Shown piece by piece: positions 20,002 to 29,837 of a stretch of 64,000 nt of DNA. Under the pieces are notes generated by a model. It saw only the letters and a list, made by a program, of their open reading frames with translations. It had not been told where the DNA came from and did no database searches. Within the stretch, counting starts at the first letter, position 1, and each line of letters begins with the position of its first letter. The position numbers were made by a program, and so were the translations under genes. This DNA is from Ureibacillus thermophilus (lineage in GTDB: Bacteria > Bacillota > Bacilli > Bacillales_A > Planococcaceae), in contig NZ_CP036528.1 in the NCBI RefSeq assembly GCF_004331915.1, forward strand, positions 2,586,273 to 2,650,272, given 5' to 3'.

Positions 20002-20415
20002 ATGAAAAATTCTAAGTTAGTTATAGAAATGGAATTGCCAATTCAGGTCTATGATATTGATGCGATGGGAATCGTCAGTAACCTTGTTTATGTGAGATGG
20101 TTCGAAGATTTACGAATGGAATTTTTAAATGTAACTTATTCGCTAAAAGAAATGATTAAAATGAATATAATTCCCATCTTAATTCACACGGAAATCGATT
20201 ACCGACTTCCCCTCACCATTTACGATAAACCGATAGGACGCTGTTGGCTCATTGATTCGGGTAATTCAAGCTGGGAAATGGCTTTTGAAATTTTCAACGA
20301 AGACAAAGTGTATTGCGAAGGAAAACAAAAAGGGTGTTTCTATGATTTACAAAAGAAAAAAATAACACGTATCCCGGAACAATTGTGTGCTGCAATCAAT
20401 AGTATGCTTGCATAA
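20002..20415 (+). CDS. Acyl-CoA thioesterase, hotdog fold (YbgC/4HBT-like)
   Basis: A 137-residue single-domain hotdog protein predicted to hydrolyse acyl-CoA thioesters. The active-site signature is VYDIDAMGIVSNLVYVRWFEDLR, where the Asp of the usual DxDxxGHVNNxxY pattern is present (residue about 17). The His and Asn of that pattern are replaced (GIVSN), a common variant. ATG chosen at 20002 because AGAGGAGATGG precedes it; an upstream in-frame start lacks a site. No operon partners. The substrate is unknown. Confidence 0.8.
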   Translation: MKNSKLVIEMELPIQVYDIDAMGIVSNLVYVRWFEDLRMEFLNVTYSLKEMIKMNIIPILIHTEIDYRLPLTIYDKPIGRCWLIDSGNSSWEMAFEIFNEDKVYCEGKQKGCFYDLQKKKITRIPEQLCAAINSMLA

Positions 20416-20483
20416 TAATAGTTAATTCTGGGGCGCATCCAAGAATAATGTGAGCTTCCCAGATATGCCCCAGCATACTTGAT

Positions 20484-20977
20484 TTAATAAATGGAATAGA
20501 TTGTTTTCACCACACCATCAATCACCTGAATTTTTGATTGTTTTTGATTTTCCGTCAAGAAAGCATACCATTTTCCCCTTTTTGCTTTTTAAGACTTTCG
20601 CAAAAGTTTGAAAATCATTTTTGCCAAAGGTCGAATCCTCTGTGCCATAAATATAAATATTTCCATTTAATGTTTTATTTTTGATTTCTCCATCAATATA
20701 AAAATATGTATGAAAACGATAATCACTTCCTAAAACATCGAGGGCTGCTGATGCCGTCAGCAGCTTCAGCGTGGAAGCAGGTTTAATCGGAGTATCTCCA
20801 TTTTTTTGATAAATAATTTCTCCATTATCAACGGATCTTACGGATACACTGACATTGGAGCTTCCAAGTTTTTGCTGTATCGTTGAATCTAAGGAAGCCG
20901 CATATGTATGCGAGAACGCAAAACAACAACTAAATGAAATAAAAAACAAGAAAAGCAAAATATTTCTGAATTTTCAT
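20484..20977 (-). pseudogene. Degraded D-Ala-D-Ala carboxypeptidase/endopeptidase (S13/PBP4 family)
   Basis: The longest frame (146 codons) contains a signal-peptide-like start and the S13 N-terminal catalytic region with PIKPASTLKLLTASAALDVLG (SxxK Ser-Lys pair) and GNIYIYGTEDSTF. Most of the central and C-terminal protein is missing. The frame then shifts, and the true C-terminus appears in another frame as VIDGVVKTIYSIY. A likely native ATG at 20977 (after CAGGAG) is one base out of frame, apparently through an extra A in a run of four. Hence one large internal deletion and two frameshifts. Confidence 0.75.
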
Positions 20978-21099
20978 TTCGTACTCCTGTCAAAAAAATT
21001 ACAATATTTCTGAAATATTATCATCCAATTGCCATTATAACATCCATAAATGGTAAATTCTATATAATTTTGAGTAATATAATAGGTTTTGTTTATAAA

Positions 21100-21143
21100 C
21101 AAAAATAGGCGATCTAGAAAGGAATGCTCTCTAAATCGCCTAT
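21100..21143 (-). terminator. Terminator of the chemoreceptor gene
   Basis: ATAGGCGAT (from 21105) and ATCGCCTAT (to 21143) anchor a long imperfect stem. On the minus strand a TTTTTG run follows. Confidence 0.7.
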
Positions 21144-21222
21144 CTTCATGCAACAGGTTCAGTTTTTCTCTAAAGCCACTATCAATGAAAATTATTTAAC
21201 AATGGAAACAGTCTAAAAAATA

Positions 21223-22941
21223 TTAATCTATTTTAAACTTCTCCACCAGTTGATCTAATTGTTCAGACATTTCATTGAGTTGGACAATGGATGCTTGAAC
21301 TTCTTCCACCATCGCCAATTGGCTTTCCATAATTTCCGCAAATTCATCTATTTCATCTGATGTTTGGTTGGCAATGGATTGAACTTCATCAATGACTTGA
21401 ACCACTTCATTGCCGTGCTCCGATAGTTGAGTAATCTCCTTATTGATTTCTGAAATTTGCTCTGACACGACTTGGATGGAATCATTAATATCATTGAATG
21501 TTTGACCTGTTTCAACAATGACTGTTGTGCCTTTTTCCACTTCCTCATTGCTAAATTCCATCGTTTTCATGGCATCGAACGTTTTATTTTGAATTTCTTT
21601 AATGAGCTCAGAAATCCGCTTGGCTGCTGCAGCAGACTGCTCGGCCAGTTTTCGCACTTCTTCGGAAACGATGGCAAAGCCTTTTCCATGTTCACCTGCC
21701 CTTGCTGCTTCAATCGCCGCATTTAAAGCAAGTAAATTCGTTTTATCCGCTATTTCTGTAATAACTACAACAATTTCATCAATCTCTTTCGACTTCGAAC
21801 CTAATTCACTTATTACTTTAGAAGATTCTTTCTGCACATTTTTTATTTGTTCCATTTGTTGAATTGCTTTACGCACTTTCTCTTTTCCATTATCGGAAAC
21901 GTGATTTGCATTTCTCGAGGATGCAGAAACTTCCAGTAAAGTGGATGAAATTTTTTTGAGTTGTTCAGACATATGTCGAATCGATTTCACCGCATCTGAT
22001 ACGATGGATTGTTGGCGGTCTGCCCCATCAGAAATTACCCGTACAGATTCCGTTACAGATTCCGCTGAACTTGCCGTTTGCTCTGCCGTGCTGGATAATT
22101 CTTCGGATGAAACCGCTAATTGATGCGAACTGTTTTTTATTGTTGAAATCATGGACTTGATTTCTTTTACCATTTCATTGAATGCATGAGTTAGTAGCCC
22201 TACTTCATCTTTCCGGTTCGACTTTAACTGTACCGTAAAGTCCCCTTCCCGTACTTTTGCCATTTCTTTTGCTAAATTTCTTAATGGGTTAATCAAAATT
22301 TTTGTAGCAAAGTAAATAATAAAGACAACGACAATGAGGGAAACAATTGTAAACAAAATAATTGTTCGTTTTCGGGAATCCAACATATTCTTAATATATT
22401 CTGCATCAAAGTCAGCGCCGAGAATTCCAATGAACTCCCCTTTGTCATTCTTCAACGGTACATAGGCGCTCACTGCAACCCCATATTCATCAACCGTAAA
22501 TTCACCGACTTGAAGTTCTTGGGTTTCAAAAGCTAAAGCCATGGCTTCATAATAATTTTTTTCCACTTCTCCAAAGGCGGATGCCTCCTCATCATCCAAC
22601 GGCGCACCATCAACCACATAATAATATTCATACTCGCCGTCTGAATTTTTTCTTTGATTCATCGTAAATAAATATAAAAGCCCATTCATTTCTTTTATTT
22701 CATTTAATTTTTCACGCAATTCATAATAATAATCCGTTTCTTCATTTTCAAGGAGAAGTTGTTCATATTTTTCCATATCGAGATATTCCACGGATTTTTC
22801 TGCAATGTTTTTTGCCTGCGTGCCGATTGTCGTAACAACCAATTTCTTGAATGAAAAGTAAATGTTACAACTGATTATCACCGTGCAAATGATAAATAAA
22901 ATTGAGAATAAAATGATAATTTTTGTCTGAATGCTTTTCAT
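21223..22941 (-). CDS. Methyl-accepting chemotaxis protein
   Basis: A 572-residue membrane receptor. The ATG at 22941 follows AAAGGAGGAAAA; a longer start 21 nt upstream is less likely. Domains in order: transmembrane helix near residues 5-28, extracellular Cache-like sensor (about 30-185) with a [12 protein letters not shown]-type end, second helix near 190-212, HAMP linker, then the cytoplasmic hairpin with the tip [20 protein letters not shown] and [20 protein letters not shown]. The protein appears intact, unlike the receptor remnant at 17497. The ligand is unknown. Confidence 0.93.
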   Translation of the reverse strand: MKSIQTKIIILFSILFIICTVIISCNIYFSFKKLVVTTIGTQAKNIAEKSVEYLDMEKYEQLLLENEETDYYYELREKLNEIKEMNGLLYLFTMNQRKNSDGEYEYYYVVDGAPLDDEEASAFGEVEKNYYEAMALAFETQELQVGEFTVDEYGVAVSAYVPLKNDKGEFIGILGADFDAEYIKNMLDSRKRTIILFTIVSLIVVVFIIYFATKILINPLRNLAKEMAKVREGDFTVQLKSNRKDEVGLLTHAFNEMVKEIKSMISTIKNSSHQLAVSSEELSSTAEQTASSAESVTESVRVISDGADRQQSIVSDAVKSIRHMSEQLKKISSTLLEVSASSRNANHVSDNGKEKVRKAIQQMEQIKNVQKESSKVISELGSKSKEIDEIVVVITEIADKTNLLALNAAIEAARAGEHGKGFAIVSEEVRKLAEQSAAAAKRISELIKEIQNKTFDAMKTMEFSNEEVEKGTTVIVETGQTFNDINDSIQVVSEQISEINKEITQLSEHGNEVVQVIDEVQSIANQTSDEIDEFAEIMESQLAMVEEVQASIVQLNEMSEQLDQLVEKFKID

Positions 22942-23260
22942 TTTTTCCTCCTTTAGCAACAATTCATTGGTTACTTTATTCTAAATCACCTTTCTATATT
23001 ACTATTGTTAATTTCCAACAATTAATATTGAATAATTAAATTATACTAAATTTTTATATATTTTAGAAGATAAGGAATTATAATACATCTACAAAAGTAC
23101 TATAAGAATCTAAAATAAAACCTTATCAAAAGTTATCTAGTACTTTTAAAATCTTAATTTTGGAGTTTTTAAAGTAAAGAGTAACATATAAAGTCGCTAC
23201 GCAGCAAAGATAAAAATGATGCATCTGAAATGGAGGAAACTTGAATTGAGAGGTTTTTTG
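22942..23260. other. AT-rich upstream region of the chemoreceptor
   Basis: About 320 bp, very AT-rich, with no coding sequence or clear structure. It presumably contains the leftward promoter of the chemoreceptor gene. Nothing further can be supported. Confidence 0.4.
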
Positions 23261-23592
23261 ATGAGGTTGGGACAAATCTAAAAAAACATCATTTTCTCCA
23301 AAGAGAAAATGATGTTTTTTTGATATGTTATTAAAATTGATTTCCGTTCCGGGGACGCTTTCCGCGGGCCCAGCTAGACTCTCCTCTGAGTCATTCCTTC
23401 GCTCCTCGTTGTCTCGAGAGGGCTTGTCGCAGGAAAGCTTTGAATTTACTTCCTTGAGCTTGCTCCGCTTTGCGACTAAGCGTGCGCGACAGGAACTCGC
23501 CCCGTCACTTCAATCAATTTTTAGTTATTTCAATTTTTTATCAAAACTCTTTCAACTGCCCCTTTCATTTTTTGTTTATGTCCCAGCCTCAT
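23261..23592. repeat. Dispersed palindromic repeat element, copy 2 (inverted, longer)
   Basis: Reverse-orientation copy of the 14769-15045 element. It shares TGAGG(T/C)TGGGACA ends, the CATCATTTTCTCC hairpin, GATTTCCGTTCCGGGGACGC, and the CAACTGCCCCTTT and GTCCCAGCCTCA blocks. It is about 55 bp longer through extra sequence in the GC-rich middle (around 23400-23490), so the core has diverged or expanded. Confidence 0.85.
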
Positions 23593-23603
23593 CTTTTTCC
23601 CCT

Positions 23604-23768
23604 TTATTGGGCTGACTTCAATCTTGTAAAAAAATGAATAATATACAAGACAGCTGTACTAATAAACATCCATAGACTTATAACGCCAATCCCCATACCT
23701 AGCCATCCTCCAATTAAAAAAATGGAGATGAAAAATACAGGAATAGCGAACACCTTTTTTGAAATCAT
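23604..23768 (-). CDS. Small two-span membrane protein
   Basis: A 54-codon frame: MISKKVFAIPVFFISIFLIG, then GWLGMGIGVISLWMFISTAV and LYIIHFFTRLKSAQ. Two hydrophobic spans with a Gly-rich turn and positive ends give a plausible small membrane protein. There is no strong ribosome site upstream, which lowers confidence. It is divergent from the decayed DUF2975 gene. Function unknown. Confidence 0.4.
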   Translation of the reverse strand: MISKKVFAIPVFFISIFLIGGWLGMGIGVISLWMFISTAVLYIIHFFTRLKSAQ

Positions 23769-23810
23769 TGTTTAGAAAGATGTTTGAAATGAAGCGTAAT
23801 GGGGTGATGT

Positions 23811-24448
23811 TTGGAAAGCGCGATGAAAGCAAAACAGTTTCTATCTTTTATAAAAGGTTTAAATATTGTATTTACAATAATACTCTTCCTAACAATCTTA
23901 GGTACCGTGTTTCTACTTATATTAATAGGCGGAGCTATTTTGACATCAGAACAATTTGTCTTGAATCTCATGAGAAAAGGGGATATCAGCGCTTCTCTAG
24001 ATTTGAATGGGCTAAAAATCATCTTCGGAGAACCAGATATGAATTTATTTCATTATGATAAATCATTGGTAATTCTTTTTCTTTTCACTTTCCTTTTTTA
24101 TGATTCAATCGTTTTGGCAATTATTTTTCTTGTAACAAGATTTTTAAAATCTATTTTAGATGGTGATATTTTTACATTAACAAACAGTCGAAGAATTGAA
24201 TGGATCGGCTACTGTATTATCTTTCTGAGCGTTACCTTTAAAAGCAACGGGGCATTTTTTTATATTGTATGAATGAAATATTCAATTTCGCGGCTTTCAT
24301 TCAAAACACGGAATTAGTTCAATCAGTTTCCATACAATTTTTCGGCATTCATTGGGGTATGCTGTTATGCGGATTAATCATTTGGAACATTGGGCATATT
24401 TTTCGATACGGCTCATTTTTACAACAAGAATTTGATGCAACGGTTTAG
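23811..24448 (+). pseudogene. Frameshifted DUF2975 membrane protein
   Basis: The first frame (TTG at 23811 after GGGGTGATG) encodes 153 residues with three hydrophobic spans. It ends just after a run of seven Ts (about 24251). The other frame continues at once with CMNEIFNFAAFIQN and ends with the DUF2975 hallmark HIFRYGSFLQQEFDATV at 24448. A missing T would restore a single ~212-residue protein. The next gene is the helix-turn-helix partner that usually follows DUF2975 and is also damaged. Confidence 0.75.
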
Positions 24449-24459
24449 GATGTGAAAAC

Positions 24460-24664
24460 ATGATTATTGTAAGATTAGATTGGGTACTTGCAGATCGGAA
24501 AATGCAATTAAACGAATTACATTGTAAATTTATCCAATTTAAAAACTGGAAAAGTAAAGGCCATTCGCCTCTCCACATTAAACGCCATTTGCAAAGCATT
24601 AAATTGCTAACCCGGCGATATTTTGGAATATGTGGAGGATGAGGAAGAGTTGGAAGAGAAGTAA
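24460..24664 (+). pseudogene. Degraded XRE-type regulator paired with DUF2975
   Basis: It starts MIIVRLDWVLADRKMQLNEL, the normal N-terminus of the short YozG-like regulators found beside DUF2975 genes. After NEL the sequence jumps frame to VNLSNLKTGKVKAIRLSTLN then AICKALNC, a TAA stop, PGDILEYVEDEEELEEK. About 10 residues of the recognition helix region are missing, and a glutamine codon seems to have become TAA. It cannot make a functional repressor. Confidence 0.75.
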
Positions 24665-24681
24665 ATTCTAATGGAAAATAC

Positions 24682-24730
24682 AACCAAACAGTTTAGCTTG
24701 TCTCTAGGCCGTTTGGTTTTCATTTTTAAT
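24682..24730 (+). terminator. Terminator after the decayed regulator
   Basis: AACCAAAC (24682-24689) pairs with GTTTGGTT (24711-24718), followed by TTCATTTTT. Confidence 0.6.
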
Positions 24731-25074
24731 CGGTAACAGGGAACTTTTTCCGTTATTTACAATTTCAACAACCCGGAGTACACTCTTTTTAAACTCCCTT
24801 AATCCTCTTCCCATCTCCTACATATTAAATTTCATCAATAGATTACATCAAAAAAAACTATTTATATAAAATTTTTTTAGCTTTCTATATTTAACTAATT
24901 ATCTCCCTATCCAAATCAAAAGAGAAATCCCACTGAATGTTATGTCATATCAAACTATCAAACTTTAATAGTTGAAAATAATTTTTAAAAAAATAGATAT
25001 TTTCAAATCTTCCAGAGAATTAAAAAAGTATTTATTTTAACAAAAAAGTTTGATATTATGATTATCGAGCATGC

Positions 25075-25116
25075 AAATTTCAGAAAAATGGCACGTCCAT
25101 ATTTTTTCTGAAAATT
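25075..25116 (+). promoter_or_regulatory. Two CodY-like boxes upstream of oppA
   Basis: AAATTTCAGAAAAAT (25075-25089) and TTTTTTCTGAAAATT (25102-25116) each differ from the CodY consensus AATTTTCWGAAAATT at two positions. They are 12 bp apart and end 27 nt before the oppA ATG. The rest of the 24731-25074 gap is AT-rich and featureless. Peptide importers are classic CodY targets, repressed in amino-acid-rich conditions. Confidence 0.6.
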
Positions 25117-25143
25117 TTTAAAATGATTAATGGAGGGGAAAAA

Positions 25144-26775
25144 ATGAAAAAGAAGTTTTGGCTCTTATTAGCAGCACTATTCACACTTACTTTAGTGCTA
25201 AGTGCCTGCAGCGGCAGCAAAGAAGAAAACAAAAACGAAGGTGAAGGAAAAGAAACTTCTCGTTCAAAAGAACTTAATTTAGTCATCACTTCTGAGCCGC
25301 CTTCCTTACATCCAGGACTTGCGACAGATTCTACTTCTTCCGCAATTCTAAATAACGTATTTGAAGGCTTAACAACTCGTCAAGGTGACGAAATTGTGAA
25401 TGCAGCAGCAGAAGACATTTCCATCAGCGATGACCAAATAACTTACACAATCAAATTACGCGATGCAAAATGGTCAAACGGAGATCCTGTAACAGCATAT
25501 GACTTTGAATATGCTTGGAAGTGGGTATTAAATCCTGAAAACGCTTCCGAATATGCTTCTATGCTTTACCCAATCAAAAACGCAGAAGCTTACAACAAAG
25601 GTAAAGCGAAAGTTGAAGATGTTGGTATTAAAGTAGAAGACGATAAAACTTTAGTTGTTACATTGGAACAACCAACACCTTATTTCTTAGAAATGTTAGC
25701 ATTTAAAACATACTTCCCAGTTAATAAAAATGTAGCTGAGAAAAATCCAAAATGGTACACAGAAGCTGGAGAAGATTATGTAACAAACGGTCCATTCTTG
25801 CTTGATTCTTGGAATCATAACAAAGATATCACATTGAAGAAAAACCCAGATTACTGGGATGCTGCAAATGTAGCACTTGAAAAAGTAAATATTACAATGG
25901 TTGAATCTGAACAAACAGCAGCAACTATGTTTGATAATGGGGAAATTGACTTCTTAGGTTCTCCATTCCAAACAGTAGCTTTAGATGCAATTGACCAATA
26001 CAAATCAGAAGGTATTTTAAAAATCAAAGACTATGCAGCCATCTATGTATACAAATTTAATACAACAGATGAAATTCTTAAAAACAAAAATATCCGTCGT
26101 GCATTAGCACTTGCAATTGACCGTCAATCATTGATTGACAACATTACAAAAGGTGAACAAAAACCTGCATTAGGTATGGTTCCTGTAGCGATTAAAGGCT
26201 TTGAAGAAGATCGCGGCTACTTCAAAGACAATGATGTAGAAGAAGCGAAAAAAGCTCTTGAACAAGGTATGAAAGAGCTAGGAATCAGCAAACCTGAAGA
26301 TATCAATATCACAATTTCATTTAACACGAGTGAAGCTCACGCAGCAATCGCTCAGTTCATTCAAGAAAATTGGCGTAAAAACTTAGGCATCAATGCAACG
26401 CTTGACAACTCTGAATGGCAAGTTTACTTAGACAAATTGTCAAATTTAGATTACCAAGTTGGACGTTTAGGTTGGATTGCAGACTACAACGATGCTTATA
26501 CATTCCTAGAACAATATGATTCTGCTCAAAACGGTAACAACGATACAGGTTGGGAAAACCCAGAATATACAAGACTATTAAGAGAATCTAACAAAGAAAC
26601 TGATCCAGAAAAACGTTTAGAATTATTAAAACAAGCAGAAGCGATTATTATTGAAGAAATGCCGGTTGCACCAATTTACTACTACACTAACCTAAGTGTT
26701 GCTAAAGACTATGTGAAAAACATGGAGACAGATATTTTAGGTAATATTTACTTAAAATATGTAGATGTTGAATAA
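25144..26775 (+). CDS. oppA: Oligopeptide ABC transporter substrate-binding lipoprotein OppA
   Basis: Extracellular lipid-anchored peptide receptor of 543 residues. The ATG at 25144 follows GGAGGGG; an upstream in-frame start lies within the ribosome site region. Lipobox LVLSAC (Cys22), then a class C (SBP_bac_5) fold: SEPPSLHPGLATDST, KLRDAKWSNGDPVTAYDFEYAWKW-type signature around residues 110-135, and YVTNGPFLLDSW. First gene of oppABCDF, behind CodY-like boxes. A hairpin separates it from oppB, which should make the receptor more abundant than the membrane parts. Confidence 0.95.
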   Translation: MKKKFWLLLAALFTLTLVLSACSGSKEENKNEGEGKETSRSKELNLVITSEPPSLHPGLATDSTSSAILNNVFEGLTTRQGDEIVNAAAEDISISDDQITYTIKLRDAKWSNGDPVTAYDFEYAWKWVLNPENASEYASMLYPIKNAEAYNKGKAKVEDVGIKVEDDKTLVVTLEQPTPYFLEMLAFKTYFPVNKNVAEKNPKWYTEAGEDYVTNGPFLLDSWNHNKDITLKKNPDYWDAANVALEKVNITMVESEQTAATMFDNGEIDFLGSPFQTVALDAIDQYKSEGILKIKDYAAIYVYKFNTTDEILKNKNIRRALALAIDRQSLIDNITKGEQKPALGMVPVAIKGFEEDRGYFKDNDVEEAKKALEQGMKELGISKPEDINITISFNTSEAHAAIAQFIQENWRKNLGINATLDNSEWQVYLDKLSNLDYQVGRLGWIADYNDAYTFLEQYDSAQNGNNDTGWENPEYTRLLRESNKETDPEKRLELLKQAEAIIIEEMPVAPIYYYTNLSVAKDYVKNMETDILGNIYLKYVDVE

Positions 26776-26811
26776 TAAATTGGTGTAATTAAATTCTAGG
26801 TTCATAGTTGT

Positions 26812-26853
26812 AAAGGCTGCTGAAATCGATTGTATTGATTCATAGCAGCCTTT
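26812..26853 (+). terminator. Attenuating hairpin between oppA and oppB
   Basis: AAAGGCTGCT (26812-26821) pairs with AGCAGCCTTT (26844-26853); a weak T-rich stretch follows. It probably causes partial termination after oppA. Confidence 0.65.
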
Positions 26854-26902
26854 CACTATTTTTTAGGACTATACAGAATTTTTAGATAAAGGAGGGAGCG
26901 CT

Positions 26903-27835
26903 TTGCTGAAGTACATTCTCAAAAGAATTGTTCTTATGTTCATTGCGTTATTAATTATCATCACGGCAACCTTTTTCTTAATGAAGGCTGCACCTGGTAA
27001 TCCTTTTGCAAGTGAAAAGGATTTTCCACCTGAAATTGAAGCAAATTTAAGAGCGAAATATGGATTAGATAATCCTTGGTATATTCAATATAAGGATTAT
27101 TTACTCAATACGTTGACGTTTGACTTTGGCGAGTCCATGAAATATAAAAACCGCTCCACGAACGATATTATTGCCGATGGGTTCCCGGTTTCGTTATCTC
27201 TTGGACTTGAAGCCATGTTTTTAGCGGTTGGAATCGGTGTATTACTTGGCATTATTGCGGCCCTTTACCATAACCGCGTGATTGATTATTTTGCAACGAC
27301 CATCGCGGTTTTGGGCATTTCAATCCCCTCATTCGTTATGGCCGGATTAATGCAATACTTCATCTCTTTAAAATTGGGCCTATTCCCTGTTGCCGGGTGG
27401 AACGGCTTTAAATACTCAGTTCTGCCAGCGTTGGCAATCGCTTTGACACATGCGGGGTATATCGCAAAATTGGTCCGTTCCAGCATGTTGGAACAAAACA
27501 ACAGTGAATATGTGAAATTAGCCCGTGCCAAAGGGCTTGGCAAATGGACAATCACTTTTAAGCATACTTTGCGTAATGCATTAATGCCGGTTATTACTTA
27601 TTTAGGGCCTTTAACAGCCGGTGTTGTAACAGGAAGTTTTGTTATAGAGCAAATTTTTGCCATTCCTGGATTAGGTAGACATTTCGTTCAAAGTATCACA
27701 AACCGTGATTATACAGTCATTATGGGAACAACCGTATTCTATGCAATTATTTTAATGCTCGCTGTATTAATCGTAGACATCTTATATACTATCATTGACC
27801 CGCGCATTAAATTGAAAGGAGGAGCAAAGAAATAA
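26903..27835 (+). CDS. oppB: Oligopeptide ABC transporter permease OppB
   Basis: A 310-residue inner-membrane permease with six spans. The N-terminal MLKYILKRIVLMFIALLIII is typical of OppB/DppB, and the coupling EAA loop is seen in VKLARAKGLGKWTITFKHTL. TTG start after AAAGGAGGGAGC. Its stop overlaps the oppC ATG (TAATG). It pairs with OppC to form the pore. Confidence 0.94.
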   Translation: MLKYILKRIVLMFIALLIIITATFFLMKAAPGNPFASEKDFPPEIEANLRAKYGLDNPWYIQYKDYLLNTLTFDFGESMKYKNRSTNDIIADGFPVSLSLGLEAMFLAVGIGVLLGIIAALYHNRVIDYFATTIAVLGISIPSFVMAGLMQYFISLKLGLFPVAGWNGFKYSVLPALAIALTHAGYIAKLVRSSMLEQNNSEYVKLARAKGLGKWTITFKHTLRNALMPVITYLGPLTAGVVTGSFVIEQIFAIPGLGRHFVQSITNRDYTVIMGTTVFYAIILMLAVLIVDILYTIIDPRIKLKGGAKK

Positions 27836-28770
27836 TGGTAAAACAGCATGAAACGACCAACAATTTAACTCCTGAAATGTTTACAGTAGTCGGAACGCGG
27901 TTGGAAGAAGGCGATAAATTGGCAAAAAAGCCTGTATCGTTCTGGAAAGAAGTATTCCTCCGCTTTAACCAAAATAAATTGGCGGTTACAGGTGTTATCA
28001 TTTTATTCCTCATTACACTGTTTGCGATATTTGTTCCTGAACTGTCGCAATACAGTTATCGCGATCAATTAGGTGTTTATAATGCAGCTCCTTCAAAGGA
28101 ACATTGGTTTGGAACAGATGATTTAGGGCGGGATATTTTTGTTCGTGTATGGTTTGGTGCCCGCATTTCATTATTTATCGGTATCACAGCTGCCATTATT
28201 GATTTAATCATTGGCGTTTTATGGGGAAGCATTTCTGGACTTATTGGCGGACGTGTAGATGATATTATGATGCGGATTGTCGATATTTTATCTGCTATTC
28301 CTTATCTTTTAGTGGTAATCATTTTATTGGTAGTAATGGAACAAGGTCTTTTACCGATGATTATCGCTTTATCGATTACCGGTTGGATCAACATGGCACG
28401 GATTGTCCGCGGTGAAGTGTTATCCATTAAAAACCGTGAATTCGTACTAGCATCGAGAACTCTTGGCGCAAGAAATTGGCATTTAATTATCCGCCACATT
28501 ATCCCAAATGCTTTAGGTGCAATTCTTGTAACGATGACATTAACAATTCCAAGCGCCATCTTCACAGAATCGTTCTTAAGCTTTTTAGGTTTAGGAGTAA
28601 ACCAACCAATTGCCAGCTGGGGAACAATGGCATCAGAAGGTATGGGCGGTTTACGTGTAGCCCCTTGGCGTTTATTCTTCCCTGCTTTCTTAATTTCTTT
28701 AACGATCTTTGCTTTTAATGCCGTTGGTGATGGTTTGCGCGATGCACTTGATCCAAAATTACGCAAATAG
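27835..28770 (+). CDS. oppC: Oligopeptide ABC transporter permease OppC
   Basis: A 311-residue permease. A cytoplasmic N-terminal extension precedes the first span at about residue 48, as usual for OppC. GTDDLGRDIFVRVWFGARIS is the family signature, and the EAA loop is VLASRTLGARNWHLIIRHII. ATG overlaps the oppB stop; AAAGGAGGAGC precedes. Partner of OppB. Confidence 0.94.
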   Translation: MVKQHETTNNLTPEMFTVVGTRLEEGDKLAKKPVSFWKEVFLRFNQNKLAVTGVIILFLITLFAIFVPELSQYSYRDQLGVYNAAPSKEHWFGTDDLGRDIFVRVWFGARISLFIGITAAIIDLIIGVLWGSISGLIGGRVDDIMMRIVDILSAIPYLLVVIILLVVMEQGLLPMIIALSITGWINMARIVRGEVLSIKNREFVLASRTLGARNWHLIIRHIIPNALGAILVTMTLTIPSAIFTESFLSFLGLGVNQPIASWGTMASEGMGGLRVAPWRLFFPAFLISLTIFAFNAVGDGLRDALDPKLRK

Positions 28771-28784
28771 AAAGGGGTGGAAGC

Positions 28785-29837
28785 ATGAATAAACCATTAC
28801 TCGAAGTAAAGAATTTAAAAATCAACTTCAAAACATACGCAGGGCTTGTTCAAGCAGTACGTGGCGTTGATTTTACATTATATGAAGGGGAAACTTTGGC
28901 AATTGTTGGCGAATCCGGTTCGGGTAAAAGTGTGACAACCAATGCCATTATGAAATTGATTCCGCAGCCACCAGGAATATATGCGGATGGTCAAATCTTA
29001 TTCGAAGGAAAAGATTTAATTCCCCTTTCCGATAAAGAAATGTCCAAAATTCGTGGCAATGAGATTGCGATGATTTTCCAAGATCCAATGACTGCTTTAA
29101 ACCCAACTATCCGTGTTGGAAAACAAATTATGGAAGTAATTTTAAAACATAAAAAAGTTTCAAAGCAAGAAGCAAAAGAAAGAGCAATTGAATTGCTTCG
29201 CCAAGTCGGCATTCCAATGCCAGAAAAACGGTTCAGCCAATATCCACATGAATTTAGCGGCGGTATGAGACAGCGTGTTGTTATCGCCATTGCGCTTGCG
29301 GCTGATCCGAAATTATTGATTGCCGATGAACCGACAACAGCCCTTGACGTGACGATTCAAGCGCAAATATTGGAATTATTAAAGGAACTTCAAAAAAAAC
29401 ATAAAACATCTATTATTTTTATTACCCATGATTTAGGGGTTGTAGCAAATGTCGCCGATCGGGTGGCGGTTATGTATGCAGGACAAATTGTGGAATACGG
29501 AACGGTCAACGATATTTTCTACAATCCAAAACATCCATACACTTGGGGACTTCTTGGCTCCATGCCTGATCTAAATAACAAAAGTGATGAAAGATTGTAT
29601 GCGATTCCAGGTTCTCCACCTGATTTGACTAATCCGCCAAAAGGTGATGCCTTTGCACCTCGGAACAAATATGCATTGGCCATCGATTTTGAAAAAGAAC
29701 CTCCAATGTTTAAAGTATCCGATACACATTATGCTAAAACATGGCTATTGCATGAATATGCACCGAAAATCAACATTCCTGAGCCAATCGTAAGAAGAAT
29801 GGAAAGATATAAGAAGGAGGCTGGATTAGGTGAATAA
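28785..29837 (+). CDS. oppD: Oligopeptide ABC transporter ATP-binding protein OppD
   Basis: A 350-residue ATPase with Walker A GESGSGKSVT, Q-loop MIFQDPMTALNP, signature FSGGMRQRVVIA, Walker B LLIADEPTTALD and the C-terminal oligopeptide domain (PYTWGLLGSMPDL). AAAGGGGTGG precedes the ATG. It overlaps oppF by 8 nt. It forms a heterodimer with OppF to drive peptide import. Confidence 0.95.
   Translation: MNKPLLEVKNLKINFKTYAGLVQAVRGVDFTLYEGETLAIVGESGSGKSVTTNAIMKLIPQPPGIYADGQILFEGKDLIPLSDKEMSKIRGNEIAMIFQDPMTALNPTIRVGKQIMEVILKHKKVSKQEAKERAIELLRQVGIPMPEKRFSQYPHEFSGGMRQRVVIAIALAADPKLLIADEPTTALDVTIQAQILELLKELQKKHKTSIIFITHDLGVVANVADRVAVMYAGQIVEYGTVNDIFYNPKHPYTWGLLGSMPDLNNKSDERLYAIPGSPPDLTNPPKGDAFAPRNKYALAIDFEKEPPMFKVSDTHYAKTWLLHEYAPKINIPEPIVRRMERYKKEAGLGE

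Noticed and set aside
20428-20474. CTGGGGC/GCCCCAG hairpin as a terminator of the thioesterase gene
   Set aside because: The stem is interrupted and there is no T-run on either strand; it may be structural but cannot be called a terminator.
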